From: Blastococcus sp. | Lineage (GTDB): Bacteria > Actinomycetota > Actinomycetes > Mycobacteriales > Geodermatophilaceae | Direction: 5' to 3' | DNA length: 49,502 nucleotides | Assembly: GCA_025965715.1 (NCBI GenBank) | Contig: JAOPWJ010000234.1 | Span: 1 to 49,502, forward strand | In this document: piece by piece, positions 32,519-41,445 of the stretch | Layout of the letters: each line of letters opens with the position of its first letter | How positions within the stretch are numbered: the stretch's first letter is position 1 | The notes under the pieces: model-generated | Seen by the model: only the letters and a program-made list of their open reading frames with translations | What the model was told of the DNA's origin: nothing | Database searches by the model: none | Program-made: the position numbers and the translations under genes

Positions 32519-33689
32519 CAGTCGCCTCTTCCGTGTCGGGGGGTGCCACGGCCGTTCGGCACGCGGCCATGGCCAGGGCTTCCAGCCGGCGGACGGTCGT
32601 CTCGTCGTCCCAGTGGCGCAGCCGGGCGATCCACGCGGCGTTCACGATCTCCCGCAGCGAGTAGGACGCCGCGATCTCCGACGGTGTCCGCGCCCGCTGC
32701 TCCAGGAGTCCGGCGAGCTCCTGGACCGCCGTCCGCGAGGTGAAGGCGGCCCGTGGGAAGAGGCGGGCGGCGAGCCTGGCCAGATCGGCGACGAGATCGT
32801 CCAGCGGCGCCGTCTCGTCGGCCTCTGGTGCGTGGAGACCGAACGGTGTCACCAGCTCCGCCCAGAGCCGGCGGAGTGCCGTGACGACGTCGGCGTAGCC
32901 ACCGTCGAGGCAGGTGAGCGTCTCGAGGATGAGGTGGGTGCGCTCCAGCTCGGGGGGATGGTGGGCGACGATCCGGTCGGCGGAGCCGGGGGAGAACCGG
33001 AGCAGCACGGCCGAACAGGCGTAGGCCGGTCCCAGGCTCCAGACACCGAAGAAGTCGGCGATGAACTCGCGGTTCAGCCGGTCGCCGAGGCCCTGGGTGG
33101 TCTCCCCTGTGCGGGCCGCGCCGGCGAGCAGAGCCAGGGGGAAGGTGAACGCCCGCGCGTCCTGGCGGAGCGTGCGCAGCTCCTGGGTGGCCACGTGCCC
33201 CGCTTCGTGGCCGAGCATCGGGAGAGCCCAGACGGAGAACTCGGGAAATCTCGTCCACACGGTCCGCGTGAGCGGGCTGAACGCGTCGCCGACGGCCAGC
33301 GTGACGGTGGGCCAGGAGACCTGTGGCGGCATGGCGGCGGCCAGCTCCCCGAGCACCGCGCCGGCCACCGCGCCGTAGTCGTCGTCCAGCCGCTGCTGCT
33401 GGACGTAGAGCGCACCGAGGTAGGCGAGGCTGTCGCGCAGCGAGTGCTCGATGTCGGTGCGGACGCCCTGCAGGCGTCCCCATCCCGAGCGGAGGTCCCC
33501 ATTCCTCGCCACGTCCCGCGCGATCGCGTCCAGATCCAGCGCACGCAGCCGCAGATCGTCGGCGAAGGAGTCCAGCGCGGCCGTCGGCCCGCCGCCGGTC
33601 ACGGCAGGACTGGTGAGAATCTCCTCGGCACAGCGGAGGTCGTCGCGCGCAAGGAGCAGCCGCGCGTCGAGGACCGATCTCGCGTCCAT
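32511..33689 (-). CDS. Putative zincin metalloprotease (HEAGH, Glu ligand 43 residues later)
   Basis: A 392-residue protein with HEAGH at 161-165 and a candidate third ligand Glu208 in LNREFIADFF, an arrangement like gluzincins such as M48 or M78. The surrounding helices (ALPMLGHEAGHVATQEL and FFGVWSLGPAYACSAVLL) are hydrophobic but there is no signal peptide; it may be soluble or lie against the membrane. Residues 1-140 are helical and differ from known proteases; 240-380 form a helical C-terminal part ending with VNAAWIARLRHW. ATG with GGGGG upstream. It is the first gene of the unit with the pseudo-zincin (eight-base overlap) and the TPR protein. I cannot name the family. The catalytic assignment is inferred from the motif, and the second, degenerate copy next door supports a common ancestor. 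Confidence 0.7.
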   Translation of the reverse strand: MDARSVLDARLLLARDDLRCAEEILTSPAVTGGGPTAALDSFADDLRLRALDLDAIARDVARNGDLRSGWGRLQGVRTDIEHSLRDSLAYLGALYVQQQRLDDDYGAVAGAVLGELAAAMPPQVSWPTVTLAVGDAFSPLTRTVWTRFPEFSVWALPMLGHEAGHVATQELRTLRQDARAFTFPLALLAGAARTGETTQGLGDRLNREFIADFFGVWSLGPAYACSAVLLRFSPGSADRIVAHHPPELERTHLILETLTCLDGGYADVVTALRRLWAELVTPFGLHAPEADETAPLDDLVADLARLAARLFPRAAFTSRTAVQELAGLLEQRARTPSEIAASYSLREIVNAAWIARLRHWDDETTVRRLEALAMAACRTAVAPPDTEEATDG

Positions 33690-33767
33690 GGTTCCCCCTG
33701 CGGCGAGGATCGCGCCCGAGTCTTTCGCCGGAGAGCGCGGCTGGCTAGGGGTCTGGGCCTGACGTCT

Positions 33768-33799
33768 GCCGTATCCGAGACACGCAGGTCCGATACGGC
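33768..33799. promoter_or_regulatory. Inverted repeat between the zincin unit and the aldehyde dehydrogenase gene
   Basis: GCCGTATC (33768-33775) and GATACGGC (33792-33799) are perfect inverted copies with a 16-base spacer, in the 127-base gap before the zincin-like gene and 18 bases after the aldehyde dehydrogenase stop. No T-run follows on the minus strand. It is either a terminator of the dehydrogenase transcript or an operator of the zincin unit. Confidence 0.45.
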
Positions 33800-33816
33800 G
33801 GGGCCCGAGGGGCGGG

Positions 33817-35259
33817 TCAGGCCTCCAGGTTGGTCATCACGTGCTTGATGCGGGTGTAGTCCTCGAGGCCGTACATCGACAGGTCCTTGCCGTGGCCGGA
33901 GTGCCCGAACCCGCCGTGCGGCATCTCGGCCACCAGCGGGATGTGCGTGTTGATCCACACGCAGCCGAAGTCCAGCCGCCGGGCCATCCGCATGGCGCGG
34001 CCGTGATCCTTCGTCCAGACGCTGGAGGCCAGTCCGTACTCGACGCCGTTGGCCCAGCGGACCGCCTCGTCCTCGTCGGTGAACCGCTGCACCGAGATGA
34101 CCGGCCCGAACACCTCGTTCTGCACGAGCTCGTCGTCCTGCCGCAGGCCGGACACGACGGTGGCCTCGTGGAACCACCCGGCGGCCAGGTCGCCGCCGGC
34201 ACGGGCGCCGCCGGCCAGCACGCTGGCGTGGTCGGGCAGCCGGGACAGGAACCCTTCGACGCGGGCCAGCTGCGTGGCGTTGTTCACCGGCCCGAACAGG
34301 GCGTCGGGGTCGTCGGGCATGCCGGGGCGGGCCGCCGTGCGCGCCTGCTCGGCGAGCGCGGCCACGAAGTCGTCGTGCACCCGCGGTCCGGCCAGCACCC
34401 GGGTCGCCGCCGTGCAGTCCTGCCCCGCGTTGAAGAAGCCGGCCACTGCGATGCCCTCGGCCGCGCCGGCGACGTCCGCGTCGTCGAAGACGACGACGGG
34501 CGCCTTGCCGCCGAGCTCGAGGTGGGTGCGCTTGAGGTCGTGAGCCGCGGCGCCGGCGACCTCCATGCCGGCGCGCACCGAGCCGGTGATGGACACCAGC
34601 TGGGGGATCGGGTGCGCCACCAGCGCCCGGCCGGTGTCGCGGTCGCCGCAGACGACGTTCATCACGCCGGGCGGGAGGAACTGCTGCATCAGCTCGGCCA
34701 TGAGCACGGTGGTCATGGGCGTGGTGTCCGAAGGCTTGAGGACGACGCAGTTGCCGGCCGCGATCGCCGGCGCCCACTTCCAGACCGCCATCATCATCGG
34801 GTAGTTCCACGGCGTCACCTGTGCGACGACCCCGATCGGCTCCCGTCGGATCATCGACGTCATGCCGACCATGTACTCACCCGCGGACCGGCCTTCGAGC
34901 ACCCGGGCCGCGCCGGCGAAGAACCGGATCTGGTCGACCATCGGGGGCAGCTCTTCGGTGGCGGTGAGGCCGAGCGGCTTGCCGGTGTTCTCCGACTCGA
35001 CCCGCACGAACTCCTCCGCACGGGCCTCGATGGCGTCGGCGATCCGCAGCAGCGCCCGCTGCCGCTCGGAAGGGGTCGTGTCGCGCCAGGTCTCGAAGGC
35101 CCGCGCCGCCGCGGCGAACGCTGCATCGACGTCCTCCGGTCCGGACAGGGGCGCAGTCGCGTAGACCCGACCCGTCGCCGGGTTGACCACGTCGGTGGTC
35201 CGTCCCGAGCGCGCGGCCACGCTCTGGCCGTCGATGACGTTGAGCACGGATCGGGTCAC
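33817..35259 (-). CDS. Gamma-aminobutyraldehyde-type aldehyde dehydrogenase
   Basis: A 480-residue NAD-dependent aldehyde dehydrogenase. Cys282 in [11 protein letters not shown] is the nucleophile and Glu248 in LELGGKAP the general base; [20 protein letters not shown] and [12 protein letters not shown] are the usual cofactor and structural motifs. Together with the neighbouring polyamine genes it is most likely 4-aminobutanal dehydrogenase, which turns 4-aminobutanal to GABA in putrescine breakdown; betaine aldehyde dehydrogenases have similar sequences, so substrate is inferred from context. GTG start with GGGAGGAC-like ribosome site upstream. It lies 18 bases after the Lrp/AsnC regulator and is co-transcribed with it. 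Cytoplasmic; length normal for the family. Confidence 0.87.
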   Translation of the reverse strand: MTRSVLNVIDGQSVAARSGRTTDVVNPATGRVYATAPLSGPEDVDAAFAAAARAFETWRDTTPSERQRALLRIADAIEARAEEFVRVESENTGKPLGLTATEELPPMVDQIRFFAGAARVLEGRSAGEYMVGMTSMIRREPIGVVAQVTPWNYPMMMAVWKWAPAIAAGNCVVLKPSDTTPMTTVLMAELMQQFLPPGVMNVVCGDRDTGRALVAHPIPQLVSITGSVRAGMEVAGAAAHDLKRTHLELGGKAPVVVFDDADVAGAAEGIAVAGFFNAGQDCTAATRVLAGPRVHDDFVAALAEQARTAARPGMPDDPDALFGPVNNATQLARVEGFLSRLPDHASVLAGGARAGGDLAAGWFHEATVVSGLRQDDELVQNEVFGPVISVQRFTDEDEAVRWANGVEYGLASSVWTKDHGRAMRMARRLDFGCVWINTHIPLVAEMPHGGFGHSGHGKDLSMYGLEDYTRIKHVMTNLEA

Positions 35260-35277
35260 GCGGTCCTCCGGGAGGAG

Positions 35278-35769
35278 CTAGTTGGTGCCGTAGTTGTAGG
35301 TCTGCTTGTGCACCCGCAGGCAGATCGACGTCTCTGTCTCGCGGACGCCCTCGACGGTGCGGATCCGGTCGTTGATGACGCTGAGCAGGTGCTCGTTGTC
35401 CCGGCAGACGATCTCCAGCTGCAGGTCGTAGCGGCCGGAGGTGAGGACGCAGTAGTCGACTTCGTCGATCTCGCTGATCGTCTCGGCGGCGCGACGCGAG
35501 TCGCCGGCGACCGTGACCCCCACCGAGGCCATCACCCCGAAGCCCAGGGTGATCGGGTCCGCGACCGCGACGATCTGCAGGGCGCCGGAGTCGACGAGTG
35601 CCTTCACCCGCTGCCGGACGGCGGCCTCCGACAGGCCGACGGCGTCGCCGATCGCGGTGTAGGAGCGGCGGCCGTCCTCCTGCAGCTGGCGCAGGATCGC
35701 CTTGCCGACGTCGTCGAGCAGGTGTGCCGGCGCGCCCGACGCGCGAGGGCCGTTGCGAGGGCGGGCCAT
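35278..35769 (-). CDS. Lrp/AsnC family transcriptional regulator
   Basis: A 163-residue regulator. Residues 17-75 form the helix-turn-helix domain (LDDVGKAILRQLQEDGRRS, then IGDAVGLSEAAVRQRVKAL), and the rest is the RAM ligand-binding domain with the expected DYCVLTSGRYDLQLEI strand. Lrp/AsnC proteins bind DNA as dimers to octamers and respond to amino acids or related amines; here the position between the FAD oxidase and the aldehyde dehydrogenase suggests control of the polyamine genes. ATG start with GGAGGAGA just upstream. A perfect hairpin lies at 35792-35811 in its leader. The aldehyde dehydrogenase gene follows after 18 bases. No odd feature in the protein. Confidence 0.9.
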   Translation of the reverse strand: MARPRNGPRASGAPAHLLDDVGKAILRQLQEDGRRSYTAIGDAVGLSEAAVRQRVKALVDSGALQIVAVADPITLGFGVMASVGVTVAGDSRRAAETISEIDEVDYCVLTSGRYDLQLEIVCRDNEHLLSVINDRIRTVEGVRETETSICLRVHKQTYNYGTN

Positions 35770-35791
35770 GGTCTCCTCCAGGGGACGGGAA

Positions 35792-35811
35792 GGGGCTGGA
35801 GAGGCAGCCCC
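35792..35811 (-). promoter_or_regulatory. Leader hairpin of the Lrp/AsnC gene
   Basis: GGGGCTG (35792-35798) and CAGCCCC (35805-35811) form a perfect seven-base stem with a six-base loop, 22 bases before the regulator's ATG. Being so close to the start it can hardly be a terminator with a promoter behind it; it may be an operator or a translation-affecting hairpin. It lies in the 176-base gap 35770-35945. Confidence 0.35.
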
Positions 35812-35945
35812 AGGGGCCGCGTCGCGGGCCGAAGAGTCTCACACCGGACGAGGGCGCAACCACCCGCTCCGCACGGTTCCCGTCGTGAGGGGCCAGTGGC
35901 GGTGAGGATTCCGTCCCCCGGCGACACGGAGAGGGCGGGGATCCG

Positions 35946-37358
35946 TCACCGTCCCGCCACCCTGTCGGCCGTTCGGGCCAGCCGGCTGGTGTGCGCCAGG
36001 CCGCGGGCCTCGCGTCGGTCGGCCTCGCGGTAGAGGGCGTAGAGGGCGTGCACGCCCAGCCAGCGCAGCGGTTCGGGCTCCCACCGCCGCACCCGGCGGC
36101 CGGTCCACGGCAGCCGGGTGAGCTCGGTGTCCCGTCCGAGTACCAGGTCCCGCAGGGTCTGCCCGGCAAGGTTCGTCGTCGTGAGCCCACTGCCCACGTA
36201 GCCGCCGGCCCAGCCCAGCCCCGTGCGCTGGTCGACGTGCACGGTCGGCGACCAGTCGCGCGGCACGCCCAGCACTCCGCACCAGGCGTGGTCGATCGGA
36301 ACCTCCGCCGTCGCGGGGAAGAAGTCGTGCAGCAGCCGGACCAGTGCCCGCACCGTCGCCGGCTGCGTCCGCCCGTGCACGTCGTGCCGCGAGGCGTACC
36401 GGTAGGGAATGCCGCGGCCGCCCAACGCGACGCGGCCGTCGGCGGTCCGCTGGGCGTAGACGTAGGCGTGCGCCAGGTCGCCCACCAGTTCTGCGCCGCG
36501 CCACCGGAGCTCCGCGCGCACCGACTCCGGCAGCGGCGCGGTGACCACCATCGCCGAGTTCATCGGCAGCCACGTCCGCCGCTCGCCGGGCAGTTCCGCG
36601 GTGAAGCCCTCGAGGCAGCGGAGCACCCATTGCGCCCGCACCGTGCCGCGGTCGGTGACCGCCGCGCCGGGGTGCACGGAGGTCACCTCCGTCTGCTCGA
36701 CGAGGCGGACGCCGAGCCGCTCGGCCGCCGCCGCGATCCCCTGCACCAGCTTGGCCGGCTGGACGCGGGCCGCTCCGGCGACGTGCAGCCCACCCAGGGC
36801 ACCGTGCACCGCGACCCTCGCGATGGTCTCCTCGGCGCTCAGCTCCGTCACGGTCGCGCCCCACCGCCGCTCGTCGGCGGCCAGCGCCCGCAGCCGGTCC
36901 AGCTGCGGCCGGCTCCGGGCCACGTGCAGGATCCCGTCCTGCGCGACATCCGCGTCGATGCCCTCACGCCGCAGGACCGCCAGCACCTCCTCGACCGACG
37001 CCCGCATCCGGGTGTGCAGGGCGCGGACGCCGTCCTCCCCGGCGGCGCCGAGGTAGGTGCGCGAGGGCGTCGCGACCTCCGCGGACAGCCATCCGCCGTT
37101 GCGGCCCGACGCGCCGTAGCCGCAGAACTCCCGCTCGAGCACCACCACGTCGAGGTCGGGACGCGCCCGCTTGAGGTAGTACGCCGTCCAGAGGCCGGTG
37201 AGGCCGCCGCCGACGATGCACACGTCGGCATCGAGGTCGCCGGGCAGGGGAGCGCGCGGCGTCGGCAGGCCGGCCTGCCGGTACCAGAAGGAGACGCCGC
37301 CGTTGGGCACTCCCTCGGCCGTGCCTGCGGCGTAGCGCCCCGCCGACACCGCCGTCAC
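35946..37358 (-). CDS. PuuB-like FAD-dependent amine/gamma-glutamylputrescine oxidase
   Basis: A 470-residue DAO-family flavoprotein. The FAD site is CIVGGGLTGLWTAYYL at about 48-63, with VVVLERE following, and GASGRNGGWLS is the motif seen in PuuB and related oxidases. VGSGLTTTNLAGQTL near the C-terminus closes the FAD site. Such enzymes oxidise a primary or secondary amine to the imine, giving an aldehyde, ammonia and peroxide. In the Puu pathway the substrate is gamma-glutamylputrescine, but no PuuA or PuuD is nearby, so free polyamines or an amino acid may be used instead. GTG start at 37358 overlaps the upstream permease stop (GTGA), so this gene belongs to the transporter operon. Confidence 0.82.
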   Translation of the reverse strand: MTAVSAGRYAAGTAEGVPNGGVSFWYRQAGLPTPRAPLPGDLDADVCIVGGGLTGLWTAYYLKRARPDLDVVVLEREFCGYGASGRNGGWLSAEVATPSRTYLGAAGEDGVRALHTRMRASVEEVLAVLRREGIDADVAQDGILHVARSRPQLDRLRALAADERRWGATVTELSAEETIARVAVHGALGGLHVAGAARVQPAKLVQGIAAAAERLGVRLVEQTEVTSVHPGAAVTDRGTVRAQWVLRCLEGFTAELPGERRTWLPMNSAMVVTAPLPESVRAELRWRGAELVGDLAHAYVYAQRTADGRVALGGRGIPYRYASRHDVHGRTQPATVRALVRLLHDFFPATAEVPIDHAWCGVLGVPRDWSPTVHVDQRTGLGWAGGYVGSGLTTTNLAGQTLRDLVLGRDTELTRLPWTGRRVRRWEPEPLRWLGVHALYALYREADRREARGLAHTSRLARTADRVAGR

Positions 37359-38155
37359 CGGCGTGCCGCCCGAACCCTCCGCCACACCTCGGCGCCGCCG
37401 ACGCAGCCGAGGGCGAGGATGAACATCGCCGCGCCGACGACGTTCACCTCCGGCGGCACCCCGCGCTGGGCCGCTCCCCAGACGAACATCGGGAAGGTGA
37501 TCGTGGTGCCGGAATTGAAGTTCGTGATGATGAAGTCGTCGAAGGAGAGAGCGAAGGCCAGCAGCGCGCCGGAGAGGATGCCCGGCGCGGCCAGCGGCAG
37601 GGTGATCCGCCGGAAGGTCTGCCACTCGTCGGCGTAGAGGTCCATCGCGGCTTCCTCCAGGCGGCTGTCGAAGCCGGCGAGGCGTGCCTTCACCGTCACC
37701 ACGACGAAGCTGACCGTGAAGAGGATGTGGGCGATGACGATCGTCGCGAACCCGGTGGCCACGCCGACGTTGACGAAGAGCGTGAGCAGCGAGGCGCCCA
37801 TCACCACCTCGGGCGTGGCCATCGGCAGGAACACCAGCAGGCTCGTCGAGGCTCGTCCGCGGAACTGGTGACGCGCCAGCGCGAAGGCCAGCAGGGTGCC
37901 GAGGATGGTGGCCGCCACCGTCGCGATGGCGCCCACCTGCAGGCTGGTCGACACCGACTCGCACATGCCGGGCACCCGGCACGGGTGGCGCCAGGCGTCG
38001 AGCGTGAAGCCCTGCCACGAGAAGTTGAACCGGCCGGCGGCGTCGTTGAAGGAGAAGGCCACGACCACGGCGACGGGCAGGAACAGGTAGAGCAGCACGA
38101 GGACCCCGACGGCCATCACGGCGTGCCGGCGCACGGCGTGCACCGCGCGGTTCAC
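37355..38155 (-). CDS. potC: Polyamine ABC transporter permease (PotC type)
   Basis: A 266-residue inner membrane protein with six predicted helices. The EAA-type loop EEAAMDLYADEWQTFRRITLP, here cited as EEAAMDLYA with ITLPLAAPG, contacts the ATPase. It pairs with the PotB-type permease to form the channel for spermidine or putrescine uptake. A periplasmic loop near the N-terminus carries two Cys (HPCRVPGMCE), unusual for PotC and possibly disulfide-linked. Both ends overlap neighbours by GTGA. Gene name given by operon context. Confidence 0.85.
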   Translation of the reverse strand: MNRAVHAVRRHAVMAVGVLVLLYLFLPVAVVVAFSFNDAAGRFNFSWQGFTLDAWRHPCRVPGMCESVSTSLQVGAIATVAATILGTLLAFALARHQFRGRASTSLLVFLPMATPEVVMGASLLTLFVNVGVATGFATIVIAHILFTVSFVVVTVKARLAGFDSRLEEAAMDLYADEWQTFRRITLPLAAPGILSGALLAFALSFDDFIITNFNSGTTITFPMFVWGAAQRGVPPEVNVVGAAMFILALGCVGGAEVWRRVRAARR

Positions 38156-39054
38156 AGCAGCTCCCGCGCGCCGACGCGGCGGACGTAGGCCAGCACCAGC
38201 ACGAGGACGGCGGCCATGACGGTGATCGAGAGCGCGGCGGCCGCCGGGTAGTCGAGCACGGTGAGGAAACGGCTCTCGATGACGTTGCCGATCATCTGCG
38301 AGGTGGGCGTGCCCAGGAACTGCACGTTGACGTAGTCGCCGGCAGCCGGGATGAAGGTGAGCAGGGTGCCGGCCACGACACCGGGCAGCGAGAGCGGCCA
38401 GGTCACGGTGCGGAAGGCGGTCATCGGCGTCGCGTGCAGGTCACTGGCCGCCTCCAGGAGCAGCGGGTCCATCTTCTCGAGGCTCGCGTAGAGCGGCAGG
38501 ACCATGAAGGGGAGGAAGTTGTAGGTCAGGCCCAGCACGACGGCGGCGGGCGTGGCGAGCAGCCGCCCGGTGTCCGACACCAGCCCGACGGCCTGCAGGG
38601 TGCCCACGACCCAGCCGTCGTCGGCGAGCACGATCTTCCAGGCCAGGGTGCGGAGCAGGAAGCTCGTGAAGAAGGGCGCGACGACCAGCACCAGCATGAC
38701 GTTGCGCCAGCGCTGCGCCTTGAAGGCGATCGCGTAGGCCAGCGGGTAGCCGATCAGCAGCGCGAGCACCGTGGCGCTGCCGGCGTAGCAGAAGGACCGG
38801 AGCAACTGGCGGCCGTACGTCGTCCAGACGCCGCCGTAGGTGGACCAGCTGAAGGTGAGCGCGTAGCCCTCCTCGAGGGAGCCGGTCTGCAGGGACGTCG
38901 ACACGAGCGTGAACAGGGGGACGACGAAGAACACGGCGAGCCACAGCAGGCCCGGGAGGAGCAGGAGATAGGGGACGCGGCGACGGTCCGGCGGAACCGG
39001 CGGCTGGTCGGCCGGCGGGGTCGCGGTGACCGGCGCGGTGCGGACCGCGGTCAC
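38152..39054 (-). CDS. potB: Polyamine ABC transporter permease (PotB type)
   Basis: A 300-residue permease with six helices after a proline-rich cytoplasmic N-terminus (TPPADQPPVPPDRRR). The conserved loop LLEAASDLHATPMTAFRTV is the EAA motif that docks onto the ATPase. PLFTLVSTSLQTG and IPAAGDYVNVQFLG are typical of PotB/PotH proteins, including the AGDYV text seen in this family. GTG start at 39054 overlaps the stop of potA (GTGA), so the start is well fixed; the frame is open further upstream only because of base composition. It works with PotC as the membrane pair of the importer. Confidence 0.88.
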   Translation of the reverse strand: MTAVRTAPVTATPPADQPPVPPDRRRVPYLLLLPGLLWLAVFFVVPLFTLVSTSLQTGSLEEGYALTFSWSTYGGVWTTYGRQLLRSFCYAGSATVLALLIGYPLAYAIAFKAQRWRNVMLVLVVAPFFTSFLLRTLAWKIVLADDGWVVGTLQAVGLVSDTGRLLATPAAVVLGLTYNFLPFMVLPLYASLEKMDPLLLEAASDLHATPMTAFRTVTWPLSLPGVVAGTLLTFIPAAGDYVNVQFLGTPTSQMIGNVIESRFLTVLDYPAAAALSITVMAAVLVLVLAYVRRVGARELL

Positions 39055-40256
39055 GAGCCGAGGGGGGCCATGGTCGGGGGCACGGCCGGGCGCGGGAGCG
39101 GCTGCTCGGCCGCTTCCTCCGCCACCACGGAAGCGGGGGCCAGGGGGAAGGTGTGCTCGGGGCGCCACGCCACGACGACGGTGTCCCCGCGCAGCACGGG
39201 CGCCTCGCCGCCGGCGTTCTGGCTGAAGACCCCGAGGTCCTCGCCCCATGCGGTGCGGACGACGTACTGCGTGGACAGGCCGGTGAACGACACGTCGGTG
39301 ACCGTGCCGGGGATGGCGTTGCGCAGCGCCGGATCGCGGACGGCGGAATCGGCGGGCAGGGCGGCGTCCCAGGGAAGGGCGCGAGCCTTCTCCGGCCGCA
39401 CGCCCAGCGATGCCGGTGAGCCGGGGGGGCCGAGCCGTCCGGGCACGAGCAGGCGCACGCCGTGCACCTCGACGAGCGTCTCGTCGCCCTGGGTGGCGAC
39501 CACCGAGCCGTCGAGGCAGTTGGACTGGCCGAGGAAGTTGGCGACGTAGCGACTGGCCGGCCGTTCGTAGAGCTCCCGAGGCGAGCCGAGCTGTTCGACC
39601 AGGCCGGCGTTCATCACCGCGATCGTGTCGGCCATCGTCATGGCCTCCTCCTGGTCGTGCGTGACGTGCACGAACGTGCTGCCGACGCTCGTCTGGATGC
39701 GCTTGAGCTCCAGCTGCATCTGCCGGCGCAGCTTGAGGTCCAGCGCCCCCAGGGGCTCGTCGAGCAGCAGGACCTCCGGCTCGTTGATCAGCGCCCGCGC
39801 CACGGCGACCCGCTGTTGCTGGCCGCCCGACAGCTGGCCCGGCCGGCGGCGCCCGAACCCCGCGAGCTCGACCAGCGCCAGCATCTCGGCGACGACGCCC
39901 TTCACGTCCTTGCGCCCTCGCCGTCGGAGGCCGAAGGCGACGTTCTCCTCGACGGACAGGTGCGGGAACAAGGCGTAGCTCTGGAAGACCGTGTTGACCG
40001 GCCGCTCGTAGGGCCTGCGGCGGGTGATGTCCTCGTCGCCGAGCAGCACCTGCCCGGCGGTCGGGATCTCCAGGCCGGCCACCATGCGCAGCGTCGTCGT
40101 CTTGCCGCAGCCCGACGGGCCGAGCAGGGCGAAGAAGGACCCGGCGGGAATCGTCAGCGACAGGTCGTCCACGGCGACGGCGCTGCCGAACGCCTTCCGG
40201 AGTCCGACCAGGCGCAGGTCGCGCGGGCCGTGCTGCTGCCCGGCCCGCTCAGGCAC
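39051..40256 (-). CDS. potA: Polyamine ABC transporter ATP-binding protein (PotA type)
   Basis: A 401-residue ATPase. Walker A GPSGCGKTT, Q-loop FQSYALFPHL, signature LSGGQQQR, Walker B LLLDEPLGALD and H-loop VTHD are all present in the first 220 residues. The C-terminal part is a TOBE-like domain (VRPEKARALP, VVVAWRPEHTF) as in PotA and other CUT1/polyamine-type importers. The tail after 380 is low-complexity. GTG start overlaps the end of the substrate-binding gene by eight bases. It would drive uptake of putrescine or spermidine at the inner face of the membrane. Confidence 0.92.
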   Translation of the reverse strand: MPERAGQQHGPRDLRLVGLRKAFGSAVAVDDLSLTIPAGSFFALLGPSGCGKTTTLRMVAGLEIPTAGQVLLGDEDITRRRPYERPVNTVFQSYALFPHLSVEENVAFGLRRRGRKDVKGVVAEMLALVELAGFGRRRPGQLSGGQQQRVAVARALINEPEVLLLDEPLGALDLKLRRQMQLELKRIQTSVGSTFVHVTHDQEEAMTMADTIAVMNAGLVEQLGSPRELYERPASRYVANFLGQSNCLDGSVVATQGDETLVEVHGVRLLVPGRLGPPGSPASLGVRPEKARALPWDAALPADSAVRDPALRNAIPGTVTDVSFTGLSTQYVVRTAWGEDLGVFSQNAGGEAPVLRGDTVVVAWRPEHTFPLAPASVVAEEAAEQPLPRPAVPPTMAPLGS

Positions 40257-41445
40257 CGATCACCTTCAGGAACATGTCCTGGTACTCCTTCTCCTCGCCC
40301 TCGTCGAGGACCTTGAAGCTGTGCAGTGTGGCGAGCGTGTCCTCGGTGGGGAAGATGAGCTCGTTGTCGGCGAGCTCGGGCGCGACGTCCTTCATGGCCT
40401 CCTGCGCGCCCCGCACGGGAGTGACGTAGTTGACGTAGGCGGCCACCTCGGCGGCGATCCTCGGGTCGTAGTAGAAGTCGATGAGCTTCTCCGCGCCGGC
40501 CTTGTTGCCGGCTCCTTTGGGCACCATGAGGTTGTCCGACCAGAGCATCCCGCCGTCCCCGGGGACGACGAGCTGCATGTCGGGGTCGTCGGCCTGCAGC
40601 TGCAGCACGTCCCCGGACCAGCCGATGGCGGCGAGGATGTTGCGGCTGGCGAGGTCGGCGGCGTACTCGTTGCCGGTGAACGACCGGACGTAGCCCTGGT
40701 CGACCACCTTCTGCAGCTTGGCGATGGCCTTCTTGTAGTCGGCCATCGTGTGGTCCTCGGGCGACGTGCCGATCGACAGCAGCAGCAGGCCCATCGTGTC
40801 GCGCATCTCGGTGAGCATGGTCAGCCGGCCCTTGAGGTCGGGCTTGAACAGGTCGTCCACCTCGGCGATCTCCCGGCCGAGCGATTTCGGGTTGTACCCG
40901 ATGCCGGCGATGCCGCTCTGCCACGGCAGGGAGTACTGACGGCCCTGGTCGAAGGGCACGTTCTCGTAGGAGGCGAGGAGGTTCTTGGAGTTGGGAATGT
41001 TCGCCCGGTCGAGCGTCTCGACGTAACCCAGCCGGATCATGCGGGCGGCCATCCAGTCGGTGAGGACGACGACGTCGCGGCCGGTGCTGCGGCCGGCCCG
41101 GAGCATCGGCGAGATCTTGCCGAAGAACTCGTCGTTGTCGTTGACGTCCTCGGTGTAGGTCACCTCGATGCCGGTCTTCTTGGTGAAGGCGGTCAGCGTG
41201 GGGTGGGCGGTGTCGTCCCCGTCGGAGGTGTCGAGGTACAGCGGCCAGTTCGACCAGGCGAGCTTCCTCGGATCGCCGTTGCCGGCGGCCGCACCGGTCC
41301 TGCCGGTCCCCTCCGTCCCGCAGGCGGCCAGCAGGGGGCCGGCGGTCAGGACGGCGCCTCCGACGCCCAGGGCCCGCAGGAATCCGCGGCGGCTCAACGA
41401 GCCGTCGAACCGGATGGCGCCTCGCTGGTGCGTCGATCGGGTCAT
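40249..41445 (-). CDS. potD: Polyamine ABC transporter substrate-binding lipoprotein (PotD type)
   Basis: A 398-residue extracellular binding protein. The N-terminus has LSRRGFLRALGVGGAVL, a twin-arginine signal, ending in a lipobox (LLAAC), so it is exported folded and anchored by lipid at the Cys. The mature part is a two-lobed solute-binding fold with PotD/PotF text: KLAWSNWPLYLD at the first strand, DVVVLTDWMAARMI, IGYNPKSLG and SLPWQSGIAGIG. Ligand choice between putrescine and spermidine needs the aromatic and acidic pocket residues, which I cannot place without an alignment. The ATG at 41445 is chosen because GGAG is upstream and the signal then starts correctly; a longer open frame has no support. 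Confidence 0.9.
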   Translation of the reverse strand: MTRSTHQRGAIRFDGSLSRRGFLRALGVGGAVLTAGPLLAACGTEGTGRTGAAAGNGDPRKLAWSNWPLYLDTSDGDDTAHPTLTAFTKKTGIEVTYTEDVNDNDEFFGKISPMLRAGRSTGRDVVVLTDWMAARMIRLGYVETLDRANIPNSKNLLASYENVPFDQGRQYSLPWQSGIAGIGYNPKSLGREIAEVDDLFKPDLKGRLTMLTEMRDTMGLLLLSIGTSPEDHTMADYKKAIAKLQKVVDQGYVRSFTGNEYAADLASRNILAAIGWSGDVLQLQADDPDMQLVVPGDGGMLWSDNLMVPKGAGNKAGAEKLIDFYYDPRIAAEVAAYVNYVTPVRGAQEAMKDVAPELADNELIFPTEDTLATLHSFKVLDEGEEKEYQDMFLKVIGA

